Positions 1-6,541 are shown, numbered from the stretch's first letter. The stretch is DNA of 7,787 bases from CALLPQ01 sp964479275 (GCA_964479275.1 CAYZLR010000128.1:1-7787), one strand, 5' to 3'. Numbers and translations: made by a program. The notes: a model not told the origin generated them from the sequence alone.

Positions 1-1108
1 GATTCAGCCATTTTACTACTATTAGCTGGCTGCGTTCAAAGGGGTCAGGTCACGGCACAAAAGGACGCGGCGCTCACTCCAATGCATCCAGTCGTTATGA
101 TAAACTGCACCGCCACCCCACCCATGATGGATGGGACATAGAATCTGCAAGTAGACCTCTAAAAACCGACATTACTGTTGAGACCCCGCGCAAGATTATT
201 AATTATATCAATAGTCCATATGTCCCCTTTGATCGTTCCATCAACCCATATCGTGGCTGTGAACATGGCTGCACCTATTGCTTTGCAAGGCCTAGCCACG
301 CCTATTATGGCCTTTCCCCGGGCATGGATTTCGAAACCCGTCTGTTTGCGAAGTCCTCGGCGGCTACCTTATTGGAAAAAGAACTTTCAAAAAAAATTAT
401 CAGTGCAAACCCATCGCCATCGGCACCAACACGGACCCCTATCAACCGATTGAAAAAAAAATGCGAATTATGCGCTCTATTCTCGAAGTGCTGGATAAAT
501 TTTCTCACCCTGTTTCTATACTGACAAAATCTGCACTAGTGACCAGAGATATTGATTTGATTGAACCCATGGGAAAACGCCGCCTTGCCAAAGCAATGGT
601 ATCGATTACAACCCTCGATCCAAAGCTGGCGCGAGCCATGGAGCCCAGAGCCAGCGCCCCTCACCGTCGGTTAGAGGCTATCCGCCAGTTAAGCCATGCT
701 GGCGCTGTCGTTGGAGTTATGACCGCCCCCATGATTCCCGGATTAAATGATGATGAAATGGAGACTATCCTTGAAGCGGCGCAAGAAGCCGGTGCACAAT
801 TTGCCGGATACACAATCATCCGTCTCCCGCAAGAAGTCAGTGACATTTTCCGCGAATGGATAGAGGCGACTTTCCCTGATCGTGCAGGCCGAGTCATGCG
901 CCATATCCGTGAAATGAATGGCGGGCGAGATTATGACCCTCGATGGTCCAGGGCGACCACTCCCCAATCCGTCTATGCAAAGCTCATCTCGCAACGTTTT
1001 CAAAAAGCCATCAACCGCCTTGGTCTTAATATCCAGCGGATTGCGCTGGATTGTTCTTCTTTTAACCCGCCATTAGCGCGAAACAACCCACTCTCTCTTT
1101 TTGAATGA
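1..1108 (+). pseudogene. PA0069-family radical SAM protein (SplB-like), 5' end outside window, one frameshift
   Basis: The protein resembles the PA0069 family, radical SAM enzymes related to spore photoproduct lyase whose reaction is, to my knowledge, unassigned. The first part reads open from position 3 to a stop at 524. It carries the family opening KGRGAHSN (from 60), FDRSINPYRGCEHGCTYCFA with the CxxxCxxC 4Fe-4S cysteines at codons 258, 270 and 279, then GLSPGMDFETRLFAK. The second part, in the -1 frame, continues the family sequence from about 395 to the stop at 1106-1108: NYQCKPIAIGTNTDPYQPIE, then SILEVL, VTKSALVTRD-like text, MEPRASAPHRRLEAIR, IPGLNDDE and GGRDYD, ending in PLSLFE. 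The two parts join without loss if one base is re-read or inserted in the A8 run at 389-396. No start codon fits before the window edge, so the gene begins to the left. Both halves look intact, so the break may be recent, a homopolymer sequencing error, or a tolerated slip. The family call is strong; the pseudogene status is uncertain. Confidence 0.85.
389..396 (+). other. A8 homopolymer at the frame break of the radical SAM gene
   Basis: In the incoming frame the codons are tcA AAA AAA Att, so positions 389-395 form the -1 slippery heptamer A AAA AAA. Shifting back one base gives AAT TAT CAG TGC AAA, which restores the family sequence ending in GTNTDPYQP. A ninth A, from sequencing or transcriptional slippage, would have the same effect. 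I see no strong stem-loop or Shine-Dalgarno stimulator close by, so programmed frameshifting is only a possibility. Confidence 0.8.
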
Positions 1109-1197
1109 ATTCAAAACATATGGTCGCAAGTTCTTAAAAGTTCAAGATAATAAAATATTGGAAAATTTTTGAACAGATATGGCTTGAAGAAATGCGC

Positions 1198-1222
1198 TAT
1201 AATAAAGGGCCGCTATTATAAT
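1198..1222. promoter_or_regulatory. AT-rich dyad with two TATAAT hexamers upstream of rnhB
   Basis: TATAATA (1198-1204) and TATTATA (1214-1220) form a perfect 7-bp inverted repeat around a GC-rich 9-bp spacer. The hexamer TATAAT occurs at 1198-1203 and again at 1217-1222. It could be a promoter -10 region or an operator, but no good -35 sits 16-18 bp upstream of either hexamer. The site is 140-160 bp before rnhB. Confidence 0.25.
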
Positions 1223-1335
1223 TCATCTACCATCCCCCTCTTGCAATCTTCGCCCGATCAAAAAGTTGCGTGCTCATGGGAAAGTTGTTATCATTTTGAA
1301 ACTCAATTTTTCTTAATCAACTTTTTATTCGTCCG

Positions 1336-1341
1336 TATAAT
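1336..1341 (+). promoter_or_regulatory. Candidate -10 box for rnhB
   Basis: A perfect TATAAT ends 19 bp before the rnhB start codon, which would give a very short leader of roughly a dozen bases. No convincing -35 is visible at normal spacing. No Shine-Dalgarno sequence precedes the ATG (ttaaaacaaaccc), which fits a short-leader transcript. This is suggestive only, because the whole gap is AT-rich. Confidence 0.3.
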
Positions 1342-1360
1342 TCTCTTTTAAAACAAACCC

Positions 1361-1987
1361 ATGCCCAATGAACCTAGCTTTAAACTTGAAGATGAGTTCG
1401 GTGATCTTGTCGCCGGGATCGATGAAGCCGGGCGTGGACCGTGGGCAGGGCCGGTTGTGGCATCAGCTGTGATTTTAGATCGATCATCTATGGTTGATGG
1501 ATTGAGAGATTCTAAGACACTGTCTGAAAAACAACGCCGGATTCTATCAGAAGAATTATGGCAATGCGCTCAAATCGGTGTTGGGCAAGCCAGCGTCGAG
1601 GAAATCGACCGGCTCAATATTGGCCGTGCGACCATGTTAGCAATGACACGCGCGGCGGCGAATTTGCCCGTCCCACCAAAAACATGCCTGGTAGACGGTA
1701 AATACGCCCCGCACCACCTCACCTGCCCCGCTTATCCTGTAATTAAAGGCGATGCAAAATCTTACTCGATTGCGGCGGCATCTATTGTCGCCAAGGTCGT
1801 CCGTGATCGCATGATGCGGGAATTAGCGGTCGAGTTTCCATATTATGAATGGGAGAAAAATAAAGGTTACGGTGTCCCTGCCCACCGCGCAGGCTTGGAA
1901 AAGCACGGCGTCAGTGCGCATCATCGCCGCTCCTTTGCTCCTATTCACAAACTGTTGCACGAACAGCAAAATCAAAATTTAGTCTGA
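1361..1987 (+). CDS. rnhB: Ribonuclease HII
   Basis: RNase HII cuts the RNA strand of RNA/DNA hybrids and starts removal of single ribonucleotides misincorporated into DNA; it acts in the cytoplasm. The 208-residue length is normal for the family. The four metal-binding acidic residues are visible: D21 and E22 in AGIDEAGRGPWAGPV, D112 in CLVDGKY, and D131 in VIKGDAKSYSIAAASIVAKV. The GRG loop after D21-E22 and the conserved DSKxLS motif (DSKTLS, residues 50-55) are also present. The C-terminal region has the usual Y-x-W-x-x-N-K-G-Y-G and H-x-x-x-L-x-x-x-G pattern (YEWEKNKGYG, HRAGLEKHG). The ATG at 1361 fits the family N-terminus, but no Shine-Dalgarno is visible. The gene converges on gatA with 14 bp between stop codons. 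In many alphaproteobacteria I would expect the ccrM methyltransferase gene next; it is absent here. Confidence 0.96.
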   Translation: MPNEPSFKLEDEFGDLVAGIDEAGRGPWAGPVVASAVILDRSSMVDGLRDSKTLSEKQRRILSEELWQCAQIGVGQASVEEIDRLNIGRATMLAMTRAAANLPVPPKTCLVDGKYAPHHLTCPAYPVIKGDAKSYSIAAASIVAKVVRDRMMRELAVEFPYYEWEKNKGYGVPAHRAGLEKHGVSAHHRRSFAPIHKLLHEQQNQNLV

Positions 1988-2001
1988 GACAAAATTCCCT
2001 C

Positions 2002-3480
2002 TCACGCCCACCAATCATGAGGGCGTGCATTAAAGTCTGCCGCCTGCTCCAGAACATAAGAACCTTTGAACAAGGTTTCTTCATCAAATGGTTTACCAAT
2101 TAACTGTAACCCCAGAGGTAATCCATGAGCATCCAATCCCGCAGGGACTGAAGCGCCCGGTAAACCGGCAAGATTTGCTGTAACGGTGAAAATATCATTG
2201 AGATACATTGCCACCGGATCGCCGGTTTTCTCTCCCAAGCCAAATGCAGCAGAAGGCGCTGACGGCGTGAGAATCAAATCCACCTTATTAAAAGCGTCAT
2301 TAAATTCATTTGAAATCAGCTTACGGATCTTCTGTGCACGCAGATAATAAGCATCATAATATCCAGCAGAAAGCACATAAGTGCCGATCATAACCCGGCG
2401 CTTAACCTCATTGCCAAAGCCTTCTGCACGCGTTTGTTCATACATATCCTGTATTGGCATATCCCCTTGCGCACGCAGGCCATATTTAACCCCGTCGTAA
2501 CGAGCCAAGTTTGATGATGCCTCCGCTGGAGCAACAATATAATAAACAGGGAGCGCATATTTTGTCAGCGGCAGTGATATATCAACTATCTCGCACCCTG
2601 CATCTTTCATCCATTCTATGCCTTGCCGCCAAAGCGTTTCTATTTCAGCAGGCATGCCGTCTACTCGGTATTCTTTGGGAATGCCAATCCGCAACCCATT
2701 GATGGATTGACCCAATACGCTCTCATAGTCGGGAACAGGACGATCAATACAGGTGGAATCTTTTTCATCATAGCCAGCCATGCTTTTTAACATGATTGCG
2801 GCATCTTTTACGTCTCGCGTGATCGGCCCCGCCTGATCCAGGGACGAGGCAAAAGCCACAATGCCCCAACGCGAACAGCGACCATAAGTCGGCTTTACAC
2901 CCACAGTCCCCGTAAAAGAAGCCGGTTGACGAATAGAGCCGCCCGTATCAGTCCCCGTTGCACCAGCCACAAGACCAGCGGCCACAGCAGAAGACGAACC
3001 GCCAGAAGACCCACCGGGCGTTAACGGCGTATCATCTCCGTTTCGACGCCAAGGATTAATAACATTTCCGTAAAAACTGGTTTCATTGGAAGAGCCCATA
3101 GCAAACTCATCGAGATTGAGTTTACCCAACATCACCGCCCCATCAGCAAACAGATTGCCACTGACTCTTGATTCATATTCGGGTTTAAAACCATCAAGAA
3201 TGTGGCTTGCAGCGGTGGTTAAAACGCCTTCGGTACAAAACAAATCTTTGATCCCAAGTGGGACCCCTTCGAGATCACCGCCCTTTCCACTCGCGAGTTT
3301 TTCATCGCTGGCCTTTGCCATATCTCGCGCTTTATCAGCAGTGAGCGTAATAAAGGTATTCAACTCTTTGGCAGCTTCAATTCGAGAGAGATACGCATCT
3401 GTTGCCTCAATAGAGGTCAGTTCTTTATTTTTCAGGGCATCACGCAAGCTTGCAAGCGTATGATTTTCAATTTGTGTCAT
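2002..3480 (-). CDS. gatA: Aspartyl/glutamyl-tRNA(Asn/Gln) amidotransferase subunit A
   Basis: GatA is the glutaminase subunit of the GatCAB complex. It releases ammonia from glutamine, and GatB uses this to convert Glu-tRNA(Gln) to Gln-tRNA(Gln) (or Asp-tRNA(Asn) to Asn-tRNA(Asn)) in the cytoplasm. The 492-residue protein has the amidase-signature catalytic set: K78 in GVPLGIKDLF, cis-Ser S158 in TPGGSSGGSS, and nucleophile S182 in GTDTGGSIRQPAS. KPTYGRCSRWGIVAFASSLDQ and the C-terminal LPGASVPAG and GLPLGLQLIG are also typical of GatA. The length is usual for the family and I see no missing key residue. The ATG at 3480 is preceded by a modest purine-rich gaaaag. gatC lies 56 bp upstream on the same strand, so the two are probably one transcript. 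gatB does not follow; the next gene is the convergent rnhB. Confidence 0.97.
   Translation of the reverse strand: MTQIENHTLASLRDALKNKELTSIEATDAYLSRIEAAKELNTFITLTADKARDMAKASDEKLASGKGGDLEGVPLGIKDLFCTEGVLTTAASHILDGFKPEYESRVSGNLFADGAVMLGKLNLDEFAMGSSNETSFYGNVINPWRRNGDDTPLTPGGSSGGSSSAVAAGLVAGATGTDTGGSIRQPASFTGTVGVKPTYGRCSRWGIVAFASSLDQAGPITRDVKDAAIMLKSMAGYDEKDSTCIDRPVPDYESVLGQSINGLRIGIPKEYRVDGMPAEIETLWRQGIEWMKDAGCEIVDISLPLTKYALPVYYIVAPAEASSNLARYDGVKYGLRAQGDMPIQDMYEQTRAEGFGNEVKRRVMIGTYVLSAGYYDAYYLRAQKIRKLISNEFNDAFNKVDLILTPSAPSAAFGLGEKTGDPVAMYLNDIFTVTANLAGLPGASVPAGLDAHGLPLGLQLIGKPFDEETLFKGSYVLEQAADFNARPHDWWA
2003..2027. terminator. Inverted repeat at the rnhB/gatA convergent junction, possible weak terminator
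   Basis: CACGCCC (2003-2009) and GGGCGTG (2021-2027) are perfect 7-bp complements around an 11-nt loop. The hairpin overlaps the gatA stop codon and last codons. On the gatA strand it is followed, about nine bases on, by a short TTTT. On the rnhB strand no U-run follows. It could terminate one or both converging transcripts, but it lacks a canonical intrinsic-terminator tail. Confidence 0.35.
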
Positions 3481-3536
3481 ATCTTTTCGATCTTTAAGAA
3501 TTGTAGGGAAAGTTTAGACAAATGTTATAAAAATAC

Positions 3537-3836
3537 TTATTCGACCACTTTGGGAACCACGAAGAAGTTCTCTTCAGATTTTGGGGCATTCGCAACAATC
3601 TTATCTGGCTGTCCTCCCCCTGTTGGACCGCTTGCGGGGATATCCTCTCGCAAGGGCAATGTCACATCCACTGTTGAAGCCATCGCCCGGATTCCGTCAA
3701 CATCAACTTCATTTAACTGCTCAATCCAACCCAATATGCCATTTATTTCATTGGCTAATGGTTCAAGACGCTCTTCGGGCTCAGAGATTCGGGCAAGCTT
3801 TGCCACTTTGCGCACAGTTTCTTTATCAACACTCAT
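3537..3836 (-). CDS. gatC: Aspartyl/glutamyl-tRNA(Asn/Gln) amidotransferase subunit C
   Basis: GatC is the small belt-like subunit that wraps GatA and GatB and stabilises the amidotransferase. The 99-residue length is typical. The N-terminus, VRKVAKLARISEPEE, is the family's hallmark helix. It is followed by a second helix (INGILGWIEQLNEVDVDG), a middle section with LREDIPASG, and the characteristic C-terminus ENFFVVPKVVE, normally written as FFVVPRVVE or similar. The ATG at 3836 has a good Shine-Dalgarno, AGGA, about seven bases upstream (positions 3843-3846 read on the minus strand). A perfect 16-bp palindrome sits directly before that site. gatA follows 56 bp downstream. The metallopeptidase-like gene ends 135 bp upstream on the same strand, so gatC may have its own promoter in that gap. 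Confidence 0.96.
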   Translation of the reverse strand: MSVDKETVRKVAKLARISEPEERLEPLANEINGILGWIEQLNEVDVDGIRAMASTVDVTLPLREDIPASGPTGGGQPDKIVANAPKSEENFFVVPKVVE

Positions 3837-3848
3837 CGCTTATTCCTG

Positions 3849-3864
3849 TGTATGCTAGCATACA
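3849..3864. promoter_or_regulatory. 16-bp perfect palindrome upstream of gatC, candidate operator
   Basis: TGTATGCTAGCATACA is a perfect palindrome located 12 bp upstream of the gatC start codon and immediately before its AGGA ribosome-binding site. On the minus strand a loose promoter match, TTGCTC then 17 bp then TATGTA, runs into it, so a bound regulator would cover the -10/start region. I do not recognise the factor. In RNA it could also fold as a short hairpin just before the Shine-Dalgarno. Confidence 0.4.
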
Positions 3865-3971
3865 TATTGATCTCCCGGCAGAAGAGCAACATGCCAACTT
3901 TTTCTTAGTTTAGCCCTATCAACGGGCGCGACTGATGGCAAGAGCGATTCATGGTCTGTTCAGCCAAAATT

Positions 3972-5483
3972 CTAGCGCTCACGCCCCCCAATATCATCTC
4001 TTGGCATAGTCAAGCTATCCAGATGATCGATTTTAGGCCGGTGCACCAATGCAGAGGTTTTTACAAATTGATTGATTGCACGCGAAAACCCTGACCGAAT
4101 CTCATGAGCCCGAACATAGTCTAGCCAATTCTCATAGGAATATCCGGCCTCCCGGCTTACTTTCAAAAACTCACGCCAAAATACGGTGACAGGAGTGTCT
4201 ATTAAATTCATTTTAATGCCACGATTGCCGTTTGTCCCTAAAGCCGCGATTTCTGAGAGCATTTGACCACAATAATAGGATACACGATCAAGACCAGTTT
4301 TATCGGCTTCAAACAAAGAGCGGCCAGAAATACGCTCAGTACATTTGTTTTTGGCCTGATTTTTTTCCTGCGTAAAACGTGGTCGATCCCAAAATCCCAA
4401 AGCAAACATCGCCTCAGAAGATATCGCTTCTGCAGCGCCCTCGTGAACCCAATCAGGCAAATCGCCCGAAAGACGCAGCTTTAATTGCCATAAATGGATA
4501 AACTCATGAAGAATATTTTTACGTAAAATTTCCAAGCCTCTCTCTGACTTGCTATTCCACCCTTGTCCATTCAAACGGACCAATATTTGGCTGGGCAAAG
4601 CATCTCCGCGAAAAGAATGTCCATCAATCGAAGTATCAGAAGTATTTGGCGTCGTCATAAACAAAAAAACCGGTCCCTGAATTTCACTTTGAAATGCTGT
4701 TTGTAAGTAAGTCTTCATTCGGGGGATAAGGGTGTCGATTTCGGTTTCAATCCAGGCGGGAAGATCCTGATCGAACACTAAACTCACTTTAGAATTGGGC
4801 CTCGCTTTGAACGGGCCAAAATAAATAAAAAATGGGCGGTTCTCTCGTTTTAAGTCGAGCGTGACTTCACTGTTCGTTTCTACTTGATGGGCAAGATATC
4901 CAGAAACGTCATATTCCTTAGGTAGAGAAAATTCATATCTCACTGTCATCCATTCAAGAGTGCCGGAAGTTTTTTGCAAAAACGGTTGGAAAAAACCGGT
5001 ATATAGGACGCCTCCCCCATCATGAAATGATGTGACGGGGCGATGTAGAGAAAATACTTTCTTGTGATGACGAGGTACTAATAAAGAAAAATGTGTAAAC
5101 GCGGCGGCATCACGACGAGCAACAAAGAGAAATCCTTTTTCCGTCTCAAATTGAAAACCGCTATTTGATATTGACCATTCTCTCACCCTAAAATCATCGA
5201 TAGATCTAGAGAGATTATTCGCCGCATTACCCTCTCTTCCAGTGAGGGGATCCATATGATTGGCGGTGATCAATGGCCCCATATTCAAGCGGCGCAAAGG
5301 CTGCGCCAAGTGATAGGAGACATTGAGCATCTCAGACCTAGCCGGCGCAAATAGAATATTGACCTTTTGCGGCGCACCTATCTCTAATTTATTATCCGCA
5401 TGCACATTAGTAAGAGAAATCGAGCAAATCACCAACCCTAATAAAAATAATGCCTTAAGTGAAAAACCATGATGATCAAACAT
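3972..5483 (-). CDS. Exported gluzincin-type (HExxH) metallopeptidase-like protein
   Basis: This is a predicted secreted or periplasmic zinc peptidase-like protein of 503 residues; its substrate is unknown. An open frame extends upstream to an ATG at 5588. I chose the ATG at 5483 because it starts a clean signal peptide: charged/polar start, hydrophobic core LKALFLLGLVICSISL, then probable cleavage after VHA at residue 29. It also has AGGA about eleven bases upstream, while the upstream ATG has no ribosome site. From the 5483 start, HEFIH lies at 326-330 (zinc histidines plus catalytic Glu). After 17 intervening residues, DWVHEGAAEAIS supplies E348 as the likely third ligand, the HExxH-x(17-18)-E layout of gluzincins such as M1 and peptidase-MA-like families. 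Cysteines 381 and 405 could form a disulfide. The roughly 300-residue N-terminal part looks beta-rich and I cannot assign it. It sits between ruvX and gatC. The motif assignment is firm; activity and specificity are inference. Confidence 0.75.
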   Translation of the reverse strand: MFDHHGFSLKALFLLGLVICSISLTNVHADNKLEIGAPQKVNILFAPARSEMLNVSYHLAQPLRRLNMGPLITANHMDPLTGREGNAANNLSRSIDDFRVREWSISNSGFQFETEKGFLFVARRDAAAFTHFSLLVPRHHKKVFSLHRPVTSFHDGGGVLYTGFFQPFLQKTSGTLEWMTVRYEFSLPKEYDVSGYLAHQVETNSEVTLDLKRENRPFFIYFGPFKARPNSKVSLVFDQDLPAWIETEIDTLIPRMKTYLQTAFQSEIQGPVFLFMTTPNTSDTSIDGHSFRGDALPSQILVRLNGQGWNSKSERGLEILRKNILHEFIHLWQLKLRLSGDLPDWVHEGAAEAISSEAMFALGFWDRPRFTQEKNQAKNKCTERISGRSLFEADKTGLDRVSYYCGQMLSEIAALGTNGNRGIKMNLIDTPVTVFWREFLKVSREAGYSYENWLDYVRAHEIRSGFSRAINQFVKTSALVHRPKIDHLDSLTMPRDDIGGRER

Positions 5484-5488
5484 ACCGA

Positions 5489-5516
5489 ATAATATCCTAA
5501 ATTTTCCATTTGTTAA
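5489..5516 (-). promoter_or_regulatory. Candidate promoter of the metallopeptidase-like gene
   Basis: Read on the minus strand, TTAACA (5516-5511) and TATTAT (5494-5489) are separated by 16 bp and match the sigma-70 hexamers at five of six positions each. Transcription would start very close to the chosen ATG at 5483, giving an almost leaderless message. Alternatively the real promoter lies further upstream, since an AGGA also occurs inside this stretch. Confidence 0.3.
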
Positions 5517-5523
5517 GGAATTA

Positions 5524-5550
5524 CAATTATGGTCAATCTCACTATAATTG
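5524..5550. promoter_or_regulatory. Dyad in the divergent ruvX/peptidase region, candidate operator
   Basis: CAATTAT (5524-5530) and ATAATTG (5544-5550) are perfect 7-bp inverted arms. After one mismatched pair, the symmetry continues inward with GT (5532-5533) and AC (5541-5542), giving nine of ten pairs per half. It lies centrally in the 145-bp gap between two divergent genes. TTGACG (5548-5553, plus) and TTGACC (5536-5531, minus) overlap it and could be -35 elements, though neither has a strong -10. Confidence 0.35.
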
Positions 5551-5628
5551 ACGCCTACATAGATATTACAAGCAATGGATCCTGTCATTAGGATTTATTC
5601 AGGCAAGAATAGATGATAAGTCGGGGAA

Positions 5629-6099
5629 ATGACTAATGACAAAGCCCCCCTTGATTTATCAGTCCTTGGAAACCACGGCCCCTTATTGGGTTTGGACCTG
5701 GGGACAAAGACGATCGGTATCGCAAGTTGTGACCCTGACCGCTTAATCGCTACGCCGGTCATCACACTAAAGCGAAAAAAATTTACGACCGATCTGGAAA
5801 CCATCGTTAACCTTGCGCATGAGCGCAATAGTGTAGGTTTCGTAATAGGATTGCCGTTAAATATGGACGGCAGTGAAGGCCCGAGAGCTCAATCGACAAG
5901 AGCTTTTGTTCGCAACGCGCAAGCAAAAGTCAGCATGCCTTTTGCTTTTTGGGATGAGCGCCTGTCAACACAGGCAATGGATAGGGAGATGATTGCTCTG
6001 GATACCAGTAGATCAAGACGGGCTGATCTGATTGATCAAATGGCGGCAAGTTTTATTTTGCAAGGAGCGATTGATTACATAAGGCAGAACCATGTTTGA
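5629..6099 (+). CDS. ruvX: RuvX/YqgF family RNase H-fold nuclease (putative Holliday junction resolvase; 16S rRNA 5' maturation)
   Basis: RuvX (YqgF) is a small cytoplasmic RNase H-fold nuclease, named as a putative Holliday junction resolvase and implicated in E. coli in processing the 5' end of 16S rRNA. The 156-residue protein has the family's acidic active-site residues: D23 in LLGLDLGTKTIG, E109 in FWDERLST, and D135 in RADLIDQMAASFILQGA. GLPLNMDGSEGPRAQSTRAF (74-93) is the long conserved loop seen in alphaproteobacterial members. The ATG at 5629 is the first available start, since an in-frame TAA lies at 5617-5619. GGGGAA directly before it is closer to the ATG than an ideal Shine-Dalgarno. 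The next gene starts inside its last codons, so translation is likely coupled. The presence of ruvX near gatC and pyrB fits the usual alphaproteobacterial neighbourhood. Confidence 0.95.
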   Translation: MTNDKAPLDLSVLGNHGPLLGLDLGTKTIGIASCDPDRLIATPVITLKRKKFTTDLETIVNLAHERNSVGFVIGLPLNMDGSEGPRAQSTRAFVRNAQAKVSMPFAFWDERLSTQAMDREMIALDTSRSRRADLIDQMAASFILQGAIDYIRQNHV

Positions 6100-6541
6100 G
6101 TTTAATATCGATCTTGATGACACACCGCCGCCACCACGCAGCAAAGCCCACCAATATAAACACGCCATGTTTGGAATCTTTGTTTGTACCGGTATGGCAC
6201 ATTTGGTTTTAACCACCTTTGATATATCAGGCATTTCATACATACGCGTTTTTATCGTCGGTGCAATTTATGTGGGTTTGGGCTTAACCGTCAAAATGGG
6301 TAAAGAAAAAGCCGTGTATTGTGGAGCTATTATTGCCGTTCTTTCAACAGTGAGTTCAATGGTGGAGGTCCTTATTTCAGGGAGCCATTTTTTGGCTACC
6401 ATGCTTACAGTTTTCGACGTTATATCCATATTTTTCGTTCTAAACTATGTACGCGTGAAAGATCTGCCCTTCCCCTTGGGAGACGTCAAAGACGATAAAT
6501 TCTCGAATAATGCTGACGAGTCGGTAGTTATAGCGGGTTAG
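6092..6541 (+). CDS. Small four-helix integral membrane protein, unknown function
   Basis: I do not recognise this 149-residue protein. It has a short acidic, proline-rich cytoplasmic-looking start (FNIDLDDTPPPPRSK). Four probable membrane helices follow, at about residues 25-43, 50-67, 74-95 and 100-120, then a polar acidic tail (VKDDKFSNNADES). The loop between helices 2 and 3 (KMGKEK, 68-73) and residues 121-123 (RVK) are basic, which suggests both ends face the cytoplasm. No catalytic motif is visible. The ATG overlaps the last 8 bp of ruvX and has AAGG about eight bases upstream, so it is very probably translated in one operon with ruvX. The good ribosome site, overlap and regular helix pattern make it a real gene. 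Any role in rRNA processing, recombination or pyrimidine synthesis would be a guess. Confidence 0.82.
   Translation: MFEFNIDLDDTPPPPRSKAHQYKHAMFGIFVCTGMAHLVLTTFDISGISYIRVFIVGAIYVGLGLTVKMGKEKAVYCGAIIAVLSTVSSMVEVLISGSHFLATMLTVFDVISIFFVLNYVRVKDLPFPLGDVKDDKFSNNADESVVIAG

Noticed and set aside
1099..1116. TTTTGAAT/ATTCAAAA inverted repeat over the stop codon of the radical SAM gene as a terminator
   Set aside because: The spacer is only 2 bp, the arms are almost all A/T, and no U-run follows, so it is a weak terminator at best.
1180..1195. Possible sigma-54 site (TGG...TGC) upstream of rnhB
   Set aside because: The spacing between the GG and GC elements is 11 rather than 10 bp and the flanking consensus is missing.
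1169..1351. 60-codon plus-strand ORF starting at TTG in the gap before rnhB
   Set aside because: Poor start codon, no ribosome site, no recognisable protein, and it overlaps AT-rich inverted repeats that look regulatory.
3902..3925. GCCC/GGGC hairpin between the peptidase gene and gatC as a terminator
   Set aside because: The stem is only four base pairs, with no usable U-run directly after it.
1975..4000. Similar short strings at the 3' ends of gatA (near 2002) and the peptidase gene (near 3978), both starting ctcacgccc
   Set aside because: The match is brief and imperfect, falls in coding sequence of unrelated proteins, and is best explained by chance.
5484..5588. 35-residue upstream extension of the peptidase gene to an ATG at 5588
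   Set aside because: It would bury the signal peptide, has no ribosome-binding site, and covers the dyad and promoter-like sequences.
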